DNA of 64,000 nucleotides. It comes from Methylocapsa palsarum (GTDB lineage: Bacteria > Pseudomonadota > Alphaproteobacteria > Rhizobiales > Beijerinckiaceae). The translations under genes and the position numbers were made by a program. The notes under the pieces are model-generated. The model saw only the letters and a program-made list of their open reading frames with translations. It was not told the DNA's origin and did not search any database. Shown one piece after another: positions 10,831-18,236 of this stretch. Where the stretch lies: contig NZ_FOSN01000008.1 in NCBI RefSeq assembly GCF_900114285.1, positions 62,001 through 126,000 on the forward strand, read 5' to 3'. The number at the start of each line of letters is the position of its first letter. The stretch's first letter is position 1.

Positions 10831-11606
10831 TTTTGCGGTTCCGCCGCCGCGTCCATGTCGGTCAAGCCGTCGGCGACGGAATCGATGATCGACTTGACCG
10901 CCCCCACAAAGGAGATTTTGCGGCCGTTATCGCTGATGTCCATCTGGTTTGCGGCGACCGTTCCGCCCTTCAAGATGACGTTCACCGGATCCTCGGTCAC
11001 GAGGCCGCCCGTCTTGAAGTCCATTTCCGCTTTTTTCATGCGAACATCGTAGCCGACGTCGCTCCAGATTCTGGCGTCGCCCTCAAGCACCATTTTGTCG
11101 CGCAGACTGTCGTAGACGCCGCGGGCCGCCGTCACCCTGAGGGTCGACGCGTCGCCCATGCCGATTTTCGAATCGATGTCGTACAATTCAACGACGGACG
11201 GAGTGGTGATGTCCTGCACGCCGGATTTTGCTTTGACCTCGAACGGCCGGCCATCCTTCTGAAAGCCGGAGATGTTGGGAGAATTGACGGTGATTCGGGT
11301 CCCCTCCATCCCGACCCGGCCATTTGCGACATTCTTGATCAACCGCCCGAACGGATCGAAGAAACCGACCCCGAAGATCGCAACGGCGGCCAGCGCGGAA
11401 ACGGCGATGAAGACCCTGCGAACCGTCCTGACGCGAGCCGAATGGCGGCCGGCCGCCTTGAATCCGGCGCGAGAACGCGCCGCCGGCCCGGAATTGGCGT
11501 CGATAGCCGCCCGCGAGGCCCTGTTTCCGCGGGAGGCGAGATCCTGGCTGGAAGGGTCGCGCGCATCCTCCGCCGGACGCGCGGCGGCTTCCGATACGTC
11601 CGTCAT
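10827..11606 (-). CDS. lptC: LPS export protein LptC
   Basis: Bitopic inner-membrane protein that receives LPS from LptFG and passes it to LptA. The start at 11606 (MTDVSEAAARP) is chosen over 11687, which would add 27 unlike residues. A basic cytoplasmic segment of about 60 residues precedes one transmembrane helix (about 65-85, VFIAVSALAAVAIFGVGFF), then the periplasmic LptC/YrbK beta domain with repeated strands such as GVYDSLRDKMVLEGDARIWS. The long N-terminal extension is common in this order. It is coupled to lptA and lies downstream of rnd. Confidence 0.85.
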   Translation of the reverse strand: MTDVSEAAARPAEDARDPSSQDLASRGNRASRAAIDANSGPAARSRAGFKAAGRHSARVRTVRRVFIAVSALAAVAIFGVGFFDPFGRLIKNVANGRVGMEGTRITVNSPNISGFQKDGRPFEVKAKSGVQDITTPSVVELYDIDSKIGMGDASTLRVTAARGVYDSLRDKMVLEGDARIWSDVGYDVRMKKAEMDFKTGGLVTEDPVNVILKGGTVAANQMDISDNGRKISFVGAVKSIIDSVADGLTDMDAAAEPQK

Positions 11607-11750
11607 TCTTGGAGCATCCGGTTCAGACAAAAAAGCCCGCACGATCTCACTGCGCACAAAATTGGACGCAGCCAGAACAAACAGCAAGCGAGCAAGGCGA
11701 AGTCAAGGCAAGCCGGCCCGGCGCATGATTATTGATGAGAGAAGGTGTCA

Positions 11751-12368
11751 TTATTGATGCGAGAAGATGTCGGCCTCGGCCCATCCGAGGAGATCAAGAC
11801 GGGCGCGGGTCGGCAGGAACCGGAAGCATTCCTCCGCGATTTCAAGACGATTCTCCCTGACGAGCATGGCGTCAAGGCGGTTTTTCAGAGCGTGCAAATG
11901 GAGGACGTCGGACGCGGCGTAGGCAAGTTGCGCTTCCGAAAGAATCGCCGCGCCCCAATCCGAGGACTGCTGCTGTTTGGACATGTCGACCGAGAGCAGT
12001 TCGCGCGCGAGATCCTTGAGTCCATGCCGGTCGGTGTAGGTCCGAACCAGTTTCGAGGCGATCTTGGTGCAGTACACCGGCGCCGCCATCACCGAAAACG
12101 TATGGAACAGAACCGCGATGTCGAATCGTCCATAATGGAACAGTTTGGTGACTTTCGTATCCGCCAGCAGCCGCTCGATATTGGGCGCATGGCGCTGGCC
12201 GGCGGCGATCTGCACGACATCGGCCGTGCCGTCGCCGCCTGACAGCTGAACCACGCAAAGACGGTCGCGGTGCGGCTGGAGGCCGAGGGTCTCGGTATCG
12301 ATCGCGACGCTGTCGCCATAGCTCACGTCGTCCGGCAGGTCGTTCTGGTGGAGGCGGATCGTCGTCAT
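11751..12368 (-). CDS. rnd: Ribonuclease D-like 3'-5' exonuclease, catalytic domain only
   Basis: A 205-residue DEDD exonuclease. Exo I is AIDTETLGL (residues 23-31). Exo II is the KLFHYGRFDIAVL region near residue 78, and Exo III is ASDVLHLHAL near residue 150. The HRDC domains of full-length RNase D are absent, as in the short alphaproteobacterial form. The substrate is presumably tRNA or other structured RNA 3' ends. It sits directly upstream of lptC, the standard Hyphomicrobiales neighbourhood. Confidence 0.87.
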   Translation of the reverse strand: MTTIRLHQNDLPDDVSYGDSVAIDTETLGLQPHRDRLCVVQLSGGDGTADVVQIAAGQRHAPNIERLLADTKVTKLFHYGRFDIAVLFHTFSVMAAPVYCTKIASKLVRTYTDRHGLKDLARELLSVDMSKQQQSSDWGAAILSEAQLAYAASDVLHLHALKNRLDAMLVRENRLEIAEECFRFLPTRARLDLLGWAEADIFSHQ

Positions 12369-12605
12369 CGCGGGTCTCGCAAAGTGTCATTTCGGAAGAC
12401 CTTCCGCCCTTGACGGAAAGCGGCGGCCCGAACGGCGGCGTTTGCGGCCGCTATCATTCTCGTCGCGCTTGCGCAAGCGGAAGAGGACCGCCCCGTGAGC
12501 GCCCGGCGACCGCAAAGGGGCGCCGGGCTGGCGGGGAACCAAGCCGGAAAAGGTGAGTTAGCCCGCGAATAGTCTCGGTAAATTGTACGTCGGATGGAGC
12601 TAAAG

Positions 12606-13022
12606 ATGCAGAAAAGATTTGGAATCGCCGTCGTAGCTGCTCTCGCCGCGTCTCCTCTCGCCGTTCACGCCCAAGGCATGGTCGGCGGCATGACGAACGG
12701 AATGGAACAGGGCTCCGCCCAAGGAGGCGCCGCAGCCGGACCGATCGGCGGGCTGGCGGGCGGGGTCGTCGGAGGCGTCGGCGGCCTTCTCGGGGCCGAT
12801 CAGTCCGGCCCCTTCAACGCCTACGCCTTGCGGGAGGGACGCTCCTCCTATCGTTACGATTCGGAATTGCGTCCCGGTGCCCTCCTCCCGAGGCAGGGCG
12901 TCGCCTATTACCGGGTTCCGCCGAAATTTGGGGTTAGTCCGAGCTATCGTTACGCCATCGTCAACGATCGAGCAGTCCTGGTCGATCCGCGCACCCACCG
13001 GATCGTGCAAGTCCTCGACTGA
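12606..13022 (+). CDS. DUF1236 family secreted protein
   Basis: A 138-residue exported protein. The ATG at 12606 (MQKRFGIAVVAAL) is preferred over 12594. A signal peptide ends near HAQG, a Gly-rich stretch follows (about residues 23-65), and the C-terminal DUF1236 module reads VPPKFGVSPSYRYAIVNDRAVLVD and then PRTHRIVQVL, split here only for length. The function of DUF1236 is not known; the domain recurs, often in copies, in secreted proteins of Bradyrhizobium and methylotroph relatives. A strong terminator follows at 13115. Confidence 0.8.
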   Translation: MQKRFGIAVVAALAASPLAVHAQGMVGGMTNGMEQGSAQGGAAAGPIGGLAGGVVGGVGGLLGADQSGPFNAYALREGRSSYRYDSELRPGALLPRQGVAYYRVPPKFGVSPSYRYAIVNDRAVLVDPRTHRIVQVLD

Positions 13023-13114
13023 CGTCCAACTCACGTTCAGGTCATCGACTCGTCCGAGTCATCGTTGAAGTCATCGTTATGGCCATCAACGAGCATCAAG
13101 GAACGCGTTGGGAT

Positions 13115-13152
13115 GGGCGCCGCGTAGCCTCCGCGGCGCCCGTTTCATCTTC
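13115..13152 (+). terminator. Intrinsic terminator after the DUF1236 gene
   Basis: A perfect 10-bp GC-rich stem (GGGCGCCGCG paired with CGCGGCGCCC, 7-base loop) is followed by GTTTCATCTTCC, a moderately T-rich tail. It lies 92 bases after the DUF1236 stop and ahead of the channel-like gene. Confidence 0.7.
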
Positions 13153-13241
13153 CGGCGGGGGGCGATTCGCCTTGGATCCGCCTTGATGGCGCCATTCGGA
13201 TGCTGCTTCGTTCGGCCATCTGGCCCTGGAAGGACGCAGCA

Positions 13242-13808
13242 GTGGACGCTTTAGCTTGGAATTCGAACTGGGCCTGGAGCGCACCGCTGATTGTCCTGAC
13301 CGTCATTCTTCACGTCATCGGTCTCGGCATCATCAACGAAAGAGCCATCCAGATCGAAGCCGCCGTCAAGAACCGGCGCCATTTCCTGTTCTTCTTTGGA
13401 CTGGTGATGGGAATCACCACACTCTTCGTCACCGTTCTGCACGGGATCGAAGCCAGCATCTGGGCCGTCGCCTATCGGCTTCTCGGCGCGCTCCCCGACA
13501 CGAGAGACGCCGTGCTTTATTCGCTTGGGGCGATGACGACCTATGGCCACGCCGGGATTTTCCTCGCTCCCCACTGGCGTCTCATGGGCGCGCTCGAAGC
13601 TCTGAACGGGATGATGTTGTTTGGCCTGACGACCGCTTTTATGTTCGCGATCATTCAGCGCATCTGGCCTCCCGGCAGCGAGGCATGGCCTCCGCGCATA
13701 CGTTGGCCCAAGCGGAAAAATCCACCGATCCCAAGAGCGAGACTTCAGCCGGCGGGGTCGGTCAGCCATTCGGCTGCGGAGAGGATTGACCCTTCGTCAG
13801 CGGAATGA
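13242..13808 (+). CDS. Small membrane protein resembling a two-helix potassium channel, with a non-canonical filter
   Basis: A protein of about 188 residues with a first hydrophobic helix (APLIVLTVILHVIGLGII), a second after a basic loop (FLFFFGLVMGITTLFVTVL), a re-entrant-like segment ending in SLGAMTTYGHAG, and a last helix (NGMMLFGLTTAFMFAII). TTYGHA sits where Ion_trans_2 channels have a T-x-G-Y/F-G selectivity filter, but the last glycine is missing and His replaces it. The GTG at 13242 has GGAAGGA seven bases upstream; the ATG at 13200 has no visible ribosome site. The role is not established; the channel likeness is my inference. Confidence 0.6.
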   Translation: MDALAWNSNWAWSAPLIVLTVILHVIGLGIINERAIQIEAAVKNRRHFLFFFGLVMGITTLFVTVLHGIEASIWAVAYRLLGALPDTRDAVLYSLGAMTTYGHAGIFLAPHWRLMGALEALNGMMLFGLTTAFMFAIIQRIWPPGSEAWPPRIRWPKRKNPPIPRARLQPAGSVSHSAAERIDPSSAE

Positions 13809-13950
13809 GTCCAGCGGAGCGCCGGCCGCCAAGCCGGCTGCGTCCTGCCGAACGCCGCCGCTCCGAGGGAGCGGCTCTCACTCCCGATTTCTGTCGAAAA
13901 CCTGATTTTCTGACGAGAAATTTGCGTTCGGCGAGAACTAAATCAAACAA

Positions 13951-13974
13951 ACCAAGCACTGAGATGTGCTTGGT
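13951..13974 (-). terminator. Probable original terminator of tRNA-Leu, displaced by the island
   Basis: A perfect 9-bp inverted repeat (ACCAAGCAC / GTGCTTGGT, 6-base loop). Read on the minus strand, it begins in the CACCA end of the tRNA remnant and is followed by TTGTTTG, as expected for a tRNA terminator. It lies just outside the left island repeat, so it would have followed tRNA-Leu directly before insertion. Confidence 0.65.
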
Positions 13975-13995
13975 GCCAGGAGAGGACTCGAACCT
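13971..13995 (-). repeat. Left attachment-site repeat (tRNA-Leu 3'-end remnant)
   Basis: 25 bases matching the end of tRNA-Leu at 25553-25578 except for one missing base in the acceptor stem (TGGTGCCAGG here, TGGTGCCCAGG there). The T-arm sequence CGAACCT is kept; identity stops after it. Confidence 0.85.
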
Positions 13996-14046
13996 TCTGC
14001 CTAATATATTGATATAAAATACTTTTATCTGTCAATCACATGATAG

Positions 14047-14068
14047 GGCCCCCAAAACGGCCCCCAAA
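14047..14068 (+). repeat. Left-end copy of the island GGCCCCC double motif
   Basis: Two GGCCCCCAAA units 12 bases apart, just inside the left attachment repeat. The same double motif in the same orientation lies at 25421-25440 just inside the right end. Paired G/C-tract motifs at both ends are expected of integrase arm-binding sites; this function is inferred. Confidence 0.5.
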
Positions 14069-14095
14069 TTTCTTTTTAACTCTGCCGAGATCTGA

Positions 14096-15718
14096 TCAAT
14101 CCGGCTCCGGCAATAGAGATTTTCCAAGCTCCTTCAGAAACGCGTTGTGCTTCGCCGTTGACTCCCGAATCTGCTTTTCTATTTCGACCAACTCTTTGTG
14201 CGTGGAGTCCAGATCGATCTTGGTCTCCTGTTCGGCCGTGCTGATGTAGCGGGAGATATTGAGGTTATAGCCTTCCTCGGCGATCCGCTCCATGCCGATG
14301 CGCTTGGAGTAGCGGGCCTCCTCATTCCGGAATTGGTAGGTGTCGATGATCTTCTTTATGTGCTTGGGCGCGAGTTGGTTCTGGCGTTTGCCCTTATCAA
14401 AATGTTCAGGCCCAGCCGCGTTGATGAATAGCACATCATCGGGCTTCTTGCACTTCTTGAGCACAAGGATGCAGACGGGGATGCCAGTGGAGTAGAATAG
14501 GTTGGCGGGAAGGCCAATTACGGTGTCGATATGGCCGTCTTTAAGTAGCTTGGCGCGGATGCGTTCTTCGGCGCCGCCTCGAAAGAGCACGCCGTGGGGC
14601 AGGATGACGGCCATCACGCCTTCGTCTTTCAAAAAGTGAAAGCCGTGCAGCAGGAAGGCGAAATCGGCGGCGGATTTGGGCGCTAAACCATAGTTTTTGA
14701 AGCGCACGTCGTCGGCCATCGCGTCGGTCGGCTCCCAGCGATAGCTGAAGGGGGGATTGGCGACGATGGCGTCGAACTGCGGTTTCTTGGCGGGGTTCAG
14801 CTCCCGCAAAATGTCCCAGTCGTTGGTGAGCGTGTCGCCGTGGTAGATTTCGAACTCAGTATCCTTCACCCCGTGCAGCAGCATGTTCATGCGGGCGAGG
14901 TTGTAGGTGGTGATGTTCTTTTCCTGCCCGTAAATCTTGCCGATCCCGTGCGGGCCCATGCGCTTGCGCACATTGAGCAGCAGCGAGCCCGAGCCGCAGG
15001 CGAAGTCGAGGACGCTGGTCAGGCGATCTTTTTTGCCGGTCTTGGGTTCCTGGCTGTCGAGGGTCACGATCGCGGAGAGGATGTCGGAAATCTGCTGCGG
15101 GGTGTAGAATTCGCCTGCCTTCTTGCCGGAACCGGCGGCAAATTGACCGATCAGGTATTCGTAGGCGTCGCCCAGGGCGTCGATGTCGGCGGAGAATTCC
15201 GCCAGTCCTTTCGCGATCTCCGCGATGATGGAACAGAGCTTCTTATTTTTGTCGACTTGAGTTTTTCCGAGCTTTTCCGAGTAAAGGTTGATTTCTGAGA
15301 ACAGGCCGAGAAAGGCGCTCTGAAAGGACTCTGTTTCAATATAATTGAATCCGTCTTGCAAGGTCCTGAGTAATTCATCGCTCTGGGTGCGGGCCATGTT
15401 GGCGATGCTGTTCCAGAGGTGCTCCGGCTGGATGACGTAATGCACTTTGCGGCGCATCTGCTTTTCAAATTCCGGAACGTCGTCCGGGTTGTTCGCGTAC
15501 CAAAGAGCCAATGGCACGCGGCGGTCGTCTAGGCCGAGCGTAGGGTAATCCGTCCCCAACTCCTTCTTGGCCGCCGTTTCGTAATTGTCCGAAAGGTATC
15601 GCAGGAAGAGGAATGACAGCATGTAATCGCGGAAATCGTCCGCGTTCATCGCTCCGCGCAATTGGTCGGCGATGTTCCAGAGGGTCTTGCCGAGTTGTTT
15701 TTGGTTTTGATCGTTCAT
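14096..15718 (-). CDS. hsdM: Type I restriction-modification system, DNA methyltransferase subunit
   Basis: An N6-adenine methyltransferase that modifies the recognition site with HsdS and forms the core of the restriction complex. The 540-residue protein has the N-terminal HsdM helical domain (about 8-150), the GEFYTP segment (202-207), SAM motif I LDFACGSGSLL (about 237-247) and catalytic motif IV NPPF (321-324). The ATG overlaps the stop of the PrrC-like gene as ATGA. It is the last gene of the operon, ending about 100 bases from the left attachment repeat. All key motifs are intact. Confidence 0.96.
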   Translation of the reverse strand: MNDQNQKQLGKTLWNIADQLRGAMNADDFRDYMLSFLFLRYLSDNYETAAKKELGTDYPTLGLDDRRVPLALWYANNPDDVPEFEKQMRRKVHYVIQPEHLWNSIANMARTQSDELLRTLQDGFNYIETESFQSAFLGLFSEINLYSEKLGKTQVDKNKKLCSIIAEIAKGLAEFSADIDALGDAYEYLIGQFAAGSGKKAGEFYTPQQISDILSAIVTLDSQEPKTGKKDRLTSVLDFACGSGSLLLNVRKRMGPHGIGKIYGQEKNITTYNLARMNMLLHGVKDTEFEIYHGDTLTNDWDILRELNPAKKPQFDAIVANPPFSYRWEPTDAMADDVRFKNYGLAPKSAADFAFLLHGFHFLKDEGVMAVILPHGVLFRGGAEERIRAKLLKDGHIDTVIGLPANLFYSTGIPVCILVLKKCKKPDDVLFINAAGPEHFDKGKRQNQLAPKHIKKIIDTYQFRNEEARYSKRIGMERIAEEGYNLNISRYISTAEQETKIDLDSTHKELVEIEKQIRESTAKHNAFLKELGKSLLPEPD

Positions 15719-16923
15719 GTGGTGGCTACCGGTGCGGGTACTGGGATTGGTGCGGGAGCCTCTACAACTGGTGTGGCAGCCGATGCGACTGATGGCACAG
15801 CCACAATGTCCGGCAGAGCAAATTGATATTTGGTGAGGAAAGCATTGAGGATTTCGCGGAAAAGCTTTTTCGTGTCGTCCACCATTTCCTTGGGCTCATA
15901 AATGGCATACTTCCCGTGGCTCAGGAGATTGAGCGCTCGTGAGTAGAGCACCTCATCTTTTATCCCATGAATGCACGAAGAGAAATCATCATTGCCAAAA
16001 AAGGTGGCCGTTTTTTCCATGATGCTGCGCAACATGTTGAAGTGGTAAGTGTAGAGCTTCCCGCCAGCTGCCGCCTTCTGGATTTCCGCCAGCATCGCCA
16101 CATGATGGAAGAAGGGCACGTCATCCGTCGCCCGTAGGGTGTAGACGGCGCCGCGATCTGGACGGTCAAGAAAATACTTCTTGTGAGCTTCCTTCTTCAG
16201 CTCGTTGCACACCACGTTGAAGAACAACGCGTGATGGGTCGAGAGCACAGTCTTGATTGGATCGGGGACCGTGGCTTGATTGCCGCCGACGACGACTTTT
16301 CTGGTACGGCTTTTTGCCCTACGGAGCATCTTCGCCAGATCGCTTGCCACCGCGATGGCGTTGTTGTCGTCTAGCGAGGAGATGGGGTCATCAATGTAAA
16401 CGTATTTCACCCAGGCGTAAGATTCCGCGCCGTCGATCATCAGCTCGCAGATGGCCATGAAGAGGCACCAGATGAAGATGTTCTCTTCACCACGGGAGAC
16501 TTTGATGTGGATCGCGTCGCTTTTTCGGAAACTGATGGTCCACTTGTCGTAGTCTATGTCGAAGTGGAAATCAGCGTAACGGCTAAGATAGTCTCCAATA
16601 CGTTCTTCAAGAGCCAAATCCTTGAGACCCTTGAAGAACTTGGAATCCGAGTTGATGTGAAACCGGCGCTCGTTGTCATTCTCCAGATCGTTGTCCCAGG
16701 AGAAGAGATCTTCGGTGAACGCATTGAAGTATAGCGTGTCAGGTTTCTTGCCGTTCTTGCGCTTCCCGGTCTCTTTAAACTCCATGGACAGCCGGGTTTT
16801 TCCCGTGCCGTTGTAAGCGAAGAGCAAGACGAAGTCCTGATTGCCACTGGTCAGGTCGTCTCGTAAGTGGGTAACCAGTTTCCGCATGTTCGTGAAGCGA
16901 TGAATCTTTGGCTTGCCCCTCAT
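15715..16923 (-). CDS. PrrC-like anticodon nuclease (ABC-type ATPase) embedded in the type I restriction operon
   Basis: A 402-residue protein, close to the 396 residues of E. coli PrrC, which cuts the tRNA-Lys anticodon loop when phage disable its partner type I enzyme. ATPase motifs are all present: Walker A AYNGTGKT (36-43), signature SRGEE (143-147), Walker B and D-loop YVYIDDPISSLDD (174-186), and switch histidine in STHH (228-231). No zinc-hook coiled coil separates them, unlike RloC. The C-terminal half has Arg299-x3-Glu303 and His336, spaced 4 and 37, close to the PrrC triad Arg320/Glu324/His356 (4 and 36). A Pro/Ala-rich tail covers about 373-402. It overlaps hsdS and hsdM by 4 bases each. 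The fold and target tRNA are inferred. Confidence 0.72.
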   Translation of the reverse strand: MRGKPKIHRFTNMRKLVTHLRDDLTSGNQDFVLLFAYNGTGKTRLSMEFKETGKRKNGKKPDTLYFNAFTEDLFSWDNDLENDNERRFHINSDSKFFKGLKDLALEERIGDYLSRYADFHFDIDYDKWTISFRKSDAIHIKVSRGEENIFIWCLFMAICELMIDGAESYAWVKYVYIDDPISSLDDNNAIAVASDLAKMLRRAKSRTRKVVVGGNQATVPDPIKTVLSTHHALFFNVVCNELKKEAHKKYFLDRPDRGAVYTLRATDDVPFFHHVAMLAEIQKAAAGGKLYTYHFNMLRSIMEKTATFFGNDDFSSCIHGIKDEVLYSRALNLLSHGKYAIYEPKEMVDDTKKLFREILNAFLTKYQFALPDIVAVPSVASAATPVVEAPAPIPVPAPVATT

Positions 16924-18236
16924 GCTTCAGCCTCTTCCGGGGATGGGAAAAGCTGCTGCATCAATCCCTTCTTGTGGGTCTTGAGGGCTTCGAGCTTTTG
17001 GGTTTGCGCGTCGATGAGGTCGTCGAGGCTGGTTAGGCAGTTGGCGATGTGTTGTTGTTCATCGGGTGAAGGTGCCATGATCAAAAATGCGAGAACATCC
17101 GGTTTGGTGATGTTCTTCATGGAGCCAGAACTTCCTTTGGCCAACTTCGATAAGGCAACACGACCTTTGTCTGATCCCAAAATGAGGGCGACAAAGGGCA
17201 TGGACGTGCCGGATTTAGATTTGGCCGCCCAAAGCCGATCAGGAAGAAAGAGGTTCTTCAGACTAGTCTTCACATAGGCATTAGCTCCCACGAGCGCTGG
17301 AGTGTTCATCCGGCTGATGATGATTGTATCTCCTTGGACTGGCTCTTTTACACGCCCAGTTTCCATCGCATCAAATACCACCTTGTTTTCTTGGGATTGA
17401 AAAATCCCATTTGTAACGGCGCTCGTTTTCAACACGCCAATCTCGTTACCAAGCGCTGGTCTATCCCCCGAATTGACACTCACTCCAGCATCTAGCGAAC
17501 TCACAAGTTCAGAAAGGGGCACTTCCTCCCAATCCCCGGCGTTCTGGAACTCGGGGAAGCGGAGGCGGGGTTGGGTTTCGCCTTCGCGGGGGAAAAGCTG
17601 CTGCATCAGCCCTTTTTTATGAGTTTTGAGCGCATCCACTTTCCGGGCTTGGGCGGCAATCAGCTCGTCCACGGAGGTCAGGCAGTCGGCGATTTTTTGT
17701 TGTTCAGCGGGCGATGGGACGGGGATTTCAAATGCCTTTAATGCGCTCCCGCTAAGTTCCTTGAACGTGTTTCCAGCCCCTAAGTCGATCAAACGAGGCT
17801 TGGAGCCAGCCAATGCGCAATAAAGAAAATAGAAATCCAACGATTTGCCCGCAATCAAGCCTTTGCATCCTTGGTTCATGGCCATAGGCACCGCGTTGAT
17901 CGCCAGAGATCCAATCGGTGCTCGAACAGAAAGTATGACTGAGTTGACTGGTAGAAGGTCAGAGGAGCAGTTGCTCAATCCAGATTCGGTAATTGTCCGA
18001 TTCGTCGCCTTGATGAACGGGCTTTCCGTTTTCCCCATTTCTGCGGGCGTCATCCAGTTGATGGAGCCGCCCCAATATTCGGACTTCGAGGTATCGGGCG
18101 TTCCTCCTTGGGTAATCCTGGAGCATACATCGGCCAATGTTTTGCTTTCCCACCCCGCCGCGTCACGAAACTCCGGAAAGCGCAGCTTGGGCGTCAACGC
18201 GTTCCCCACGGCCGCAGGTTCCGCCTTACTGCTCAT
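16920..18236 (-). CDS. hsdS: Type I restriction-modification system, specificity subunit
   Basis: Reads the two halves of the DNA target for both methylation and cleavage. The 438 residues form two similar halves: target-recognition domain 1 (about 24-185), central conserved helix (186-226), target-recognition domain 2 (227-395) and C-terminal conserved helix (396-432). Each half begins with LRFPEF and ends with LKTHKKGLMQQLFP, so HsdS is complete and pseudo-dimeric. It overlaps hsdR by 11 bases and the PrrC-like gene by 4. The recognition sequence cannot be read from the protein. Confidence 0.95.
   Translation of the reverse strand: MSSKAEPAAVGNALTPKLRFPEFRDAAGWESKTLADVCSRITQGGTPDTSKSEYWGGSINWMTPAEMGKTESPFIKATNRTITESGLSNCSSDLLPVNSVILSVRAPIGSLAINAVPMAMNQGCKGLIAGKSLDFYFLYCALAGSKPRLIDLGAGNTFKELSGSALKAFEIPVPSPAEQQKIADCLTSVDELIAAQARKVDALKTHKKGLMQQLFPREGETQPRLRFPEFQNAGDWEEVPLSELVSSLDAGVSVNSGDRPALGNEIGVLKTSAVTNGIFQSQENKVVFDAMETGRVKEPVQGDTIIISRMNTPALVGANAYVKTSLKNLFLPDRLWAAKSKSGTSMPFVALILGSDKGRVALSKLAKGSSGSMKNITKPDVLAFLIMAPSPDEQQHIANCLTSLDDLIDAQTQKLEALKTHKKGLMQQLFPSPEEAEA

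Noticed and set aside
15715-16923. RloC rather than PrrC identity for the ATPase
   Set aside because: RloC has a long coiled coil with a zinc hook inside the ATPase; here only about 100 residues lie between Walker A and the signature, with no Cys-x2-Cys hook.
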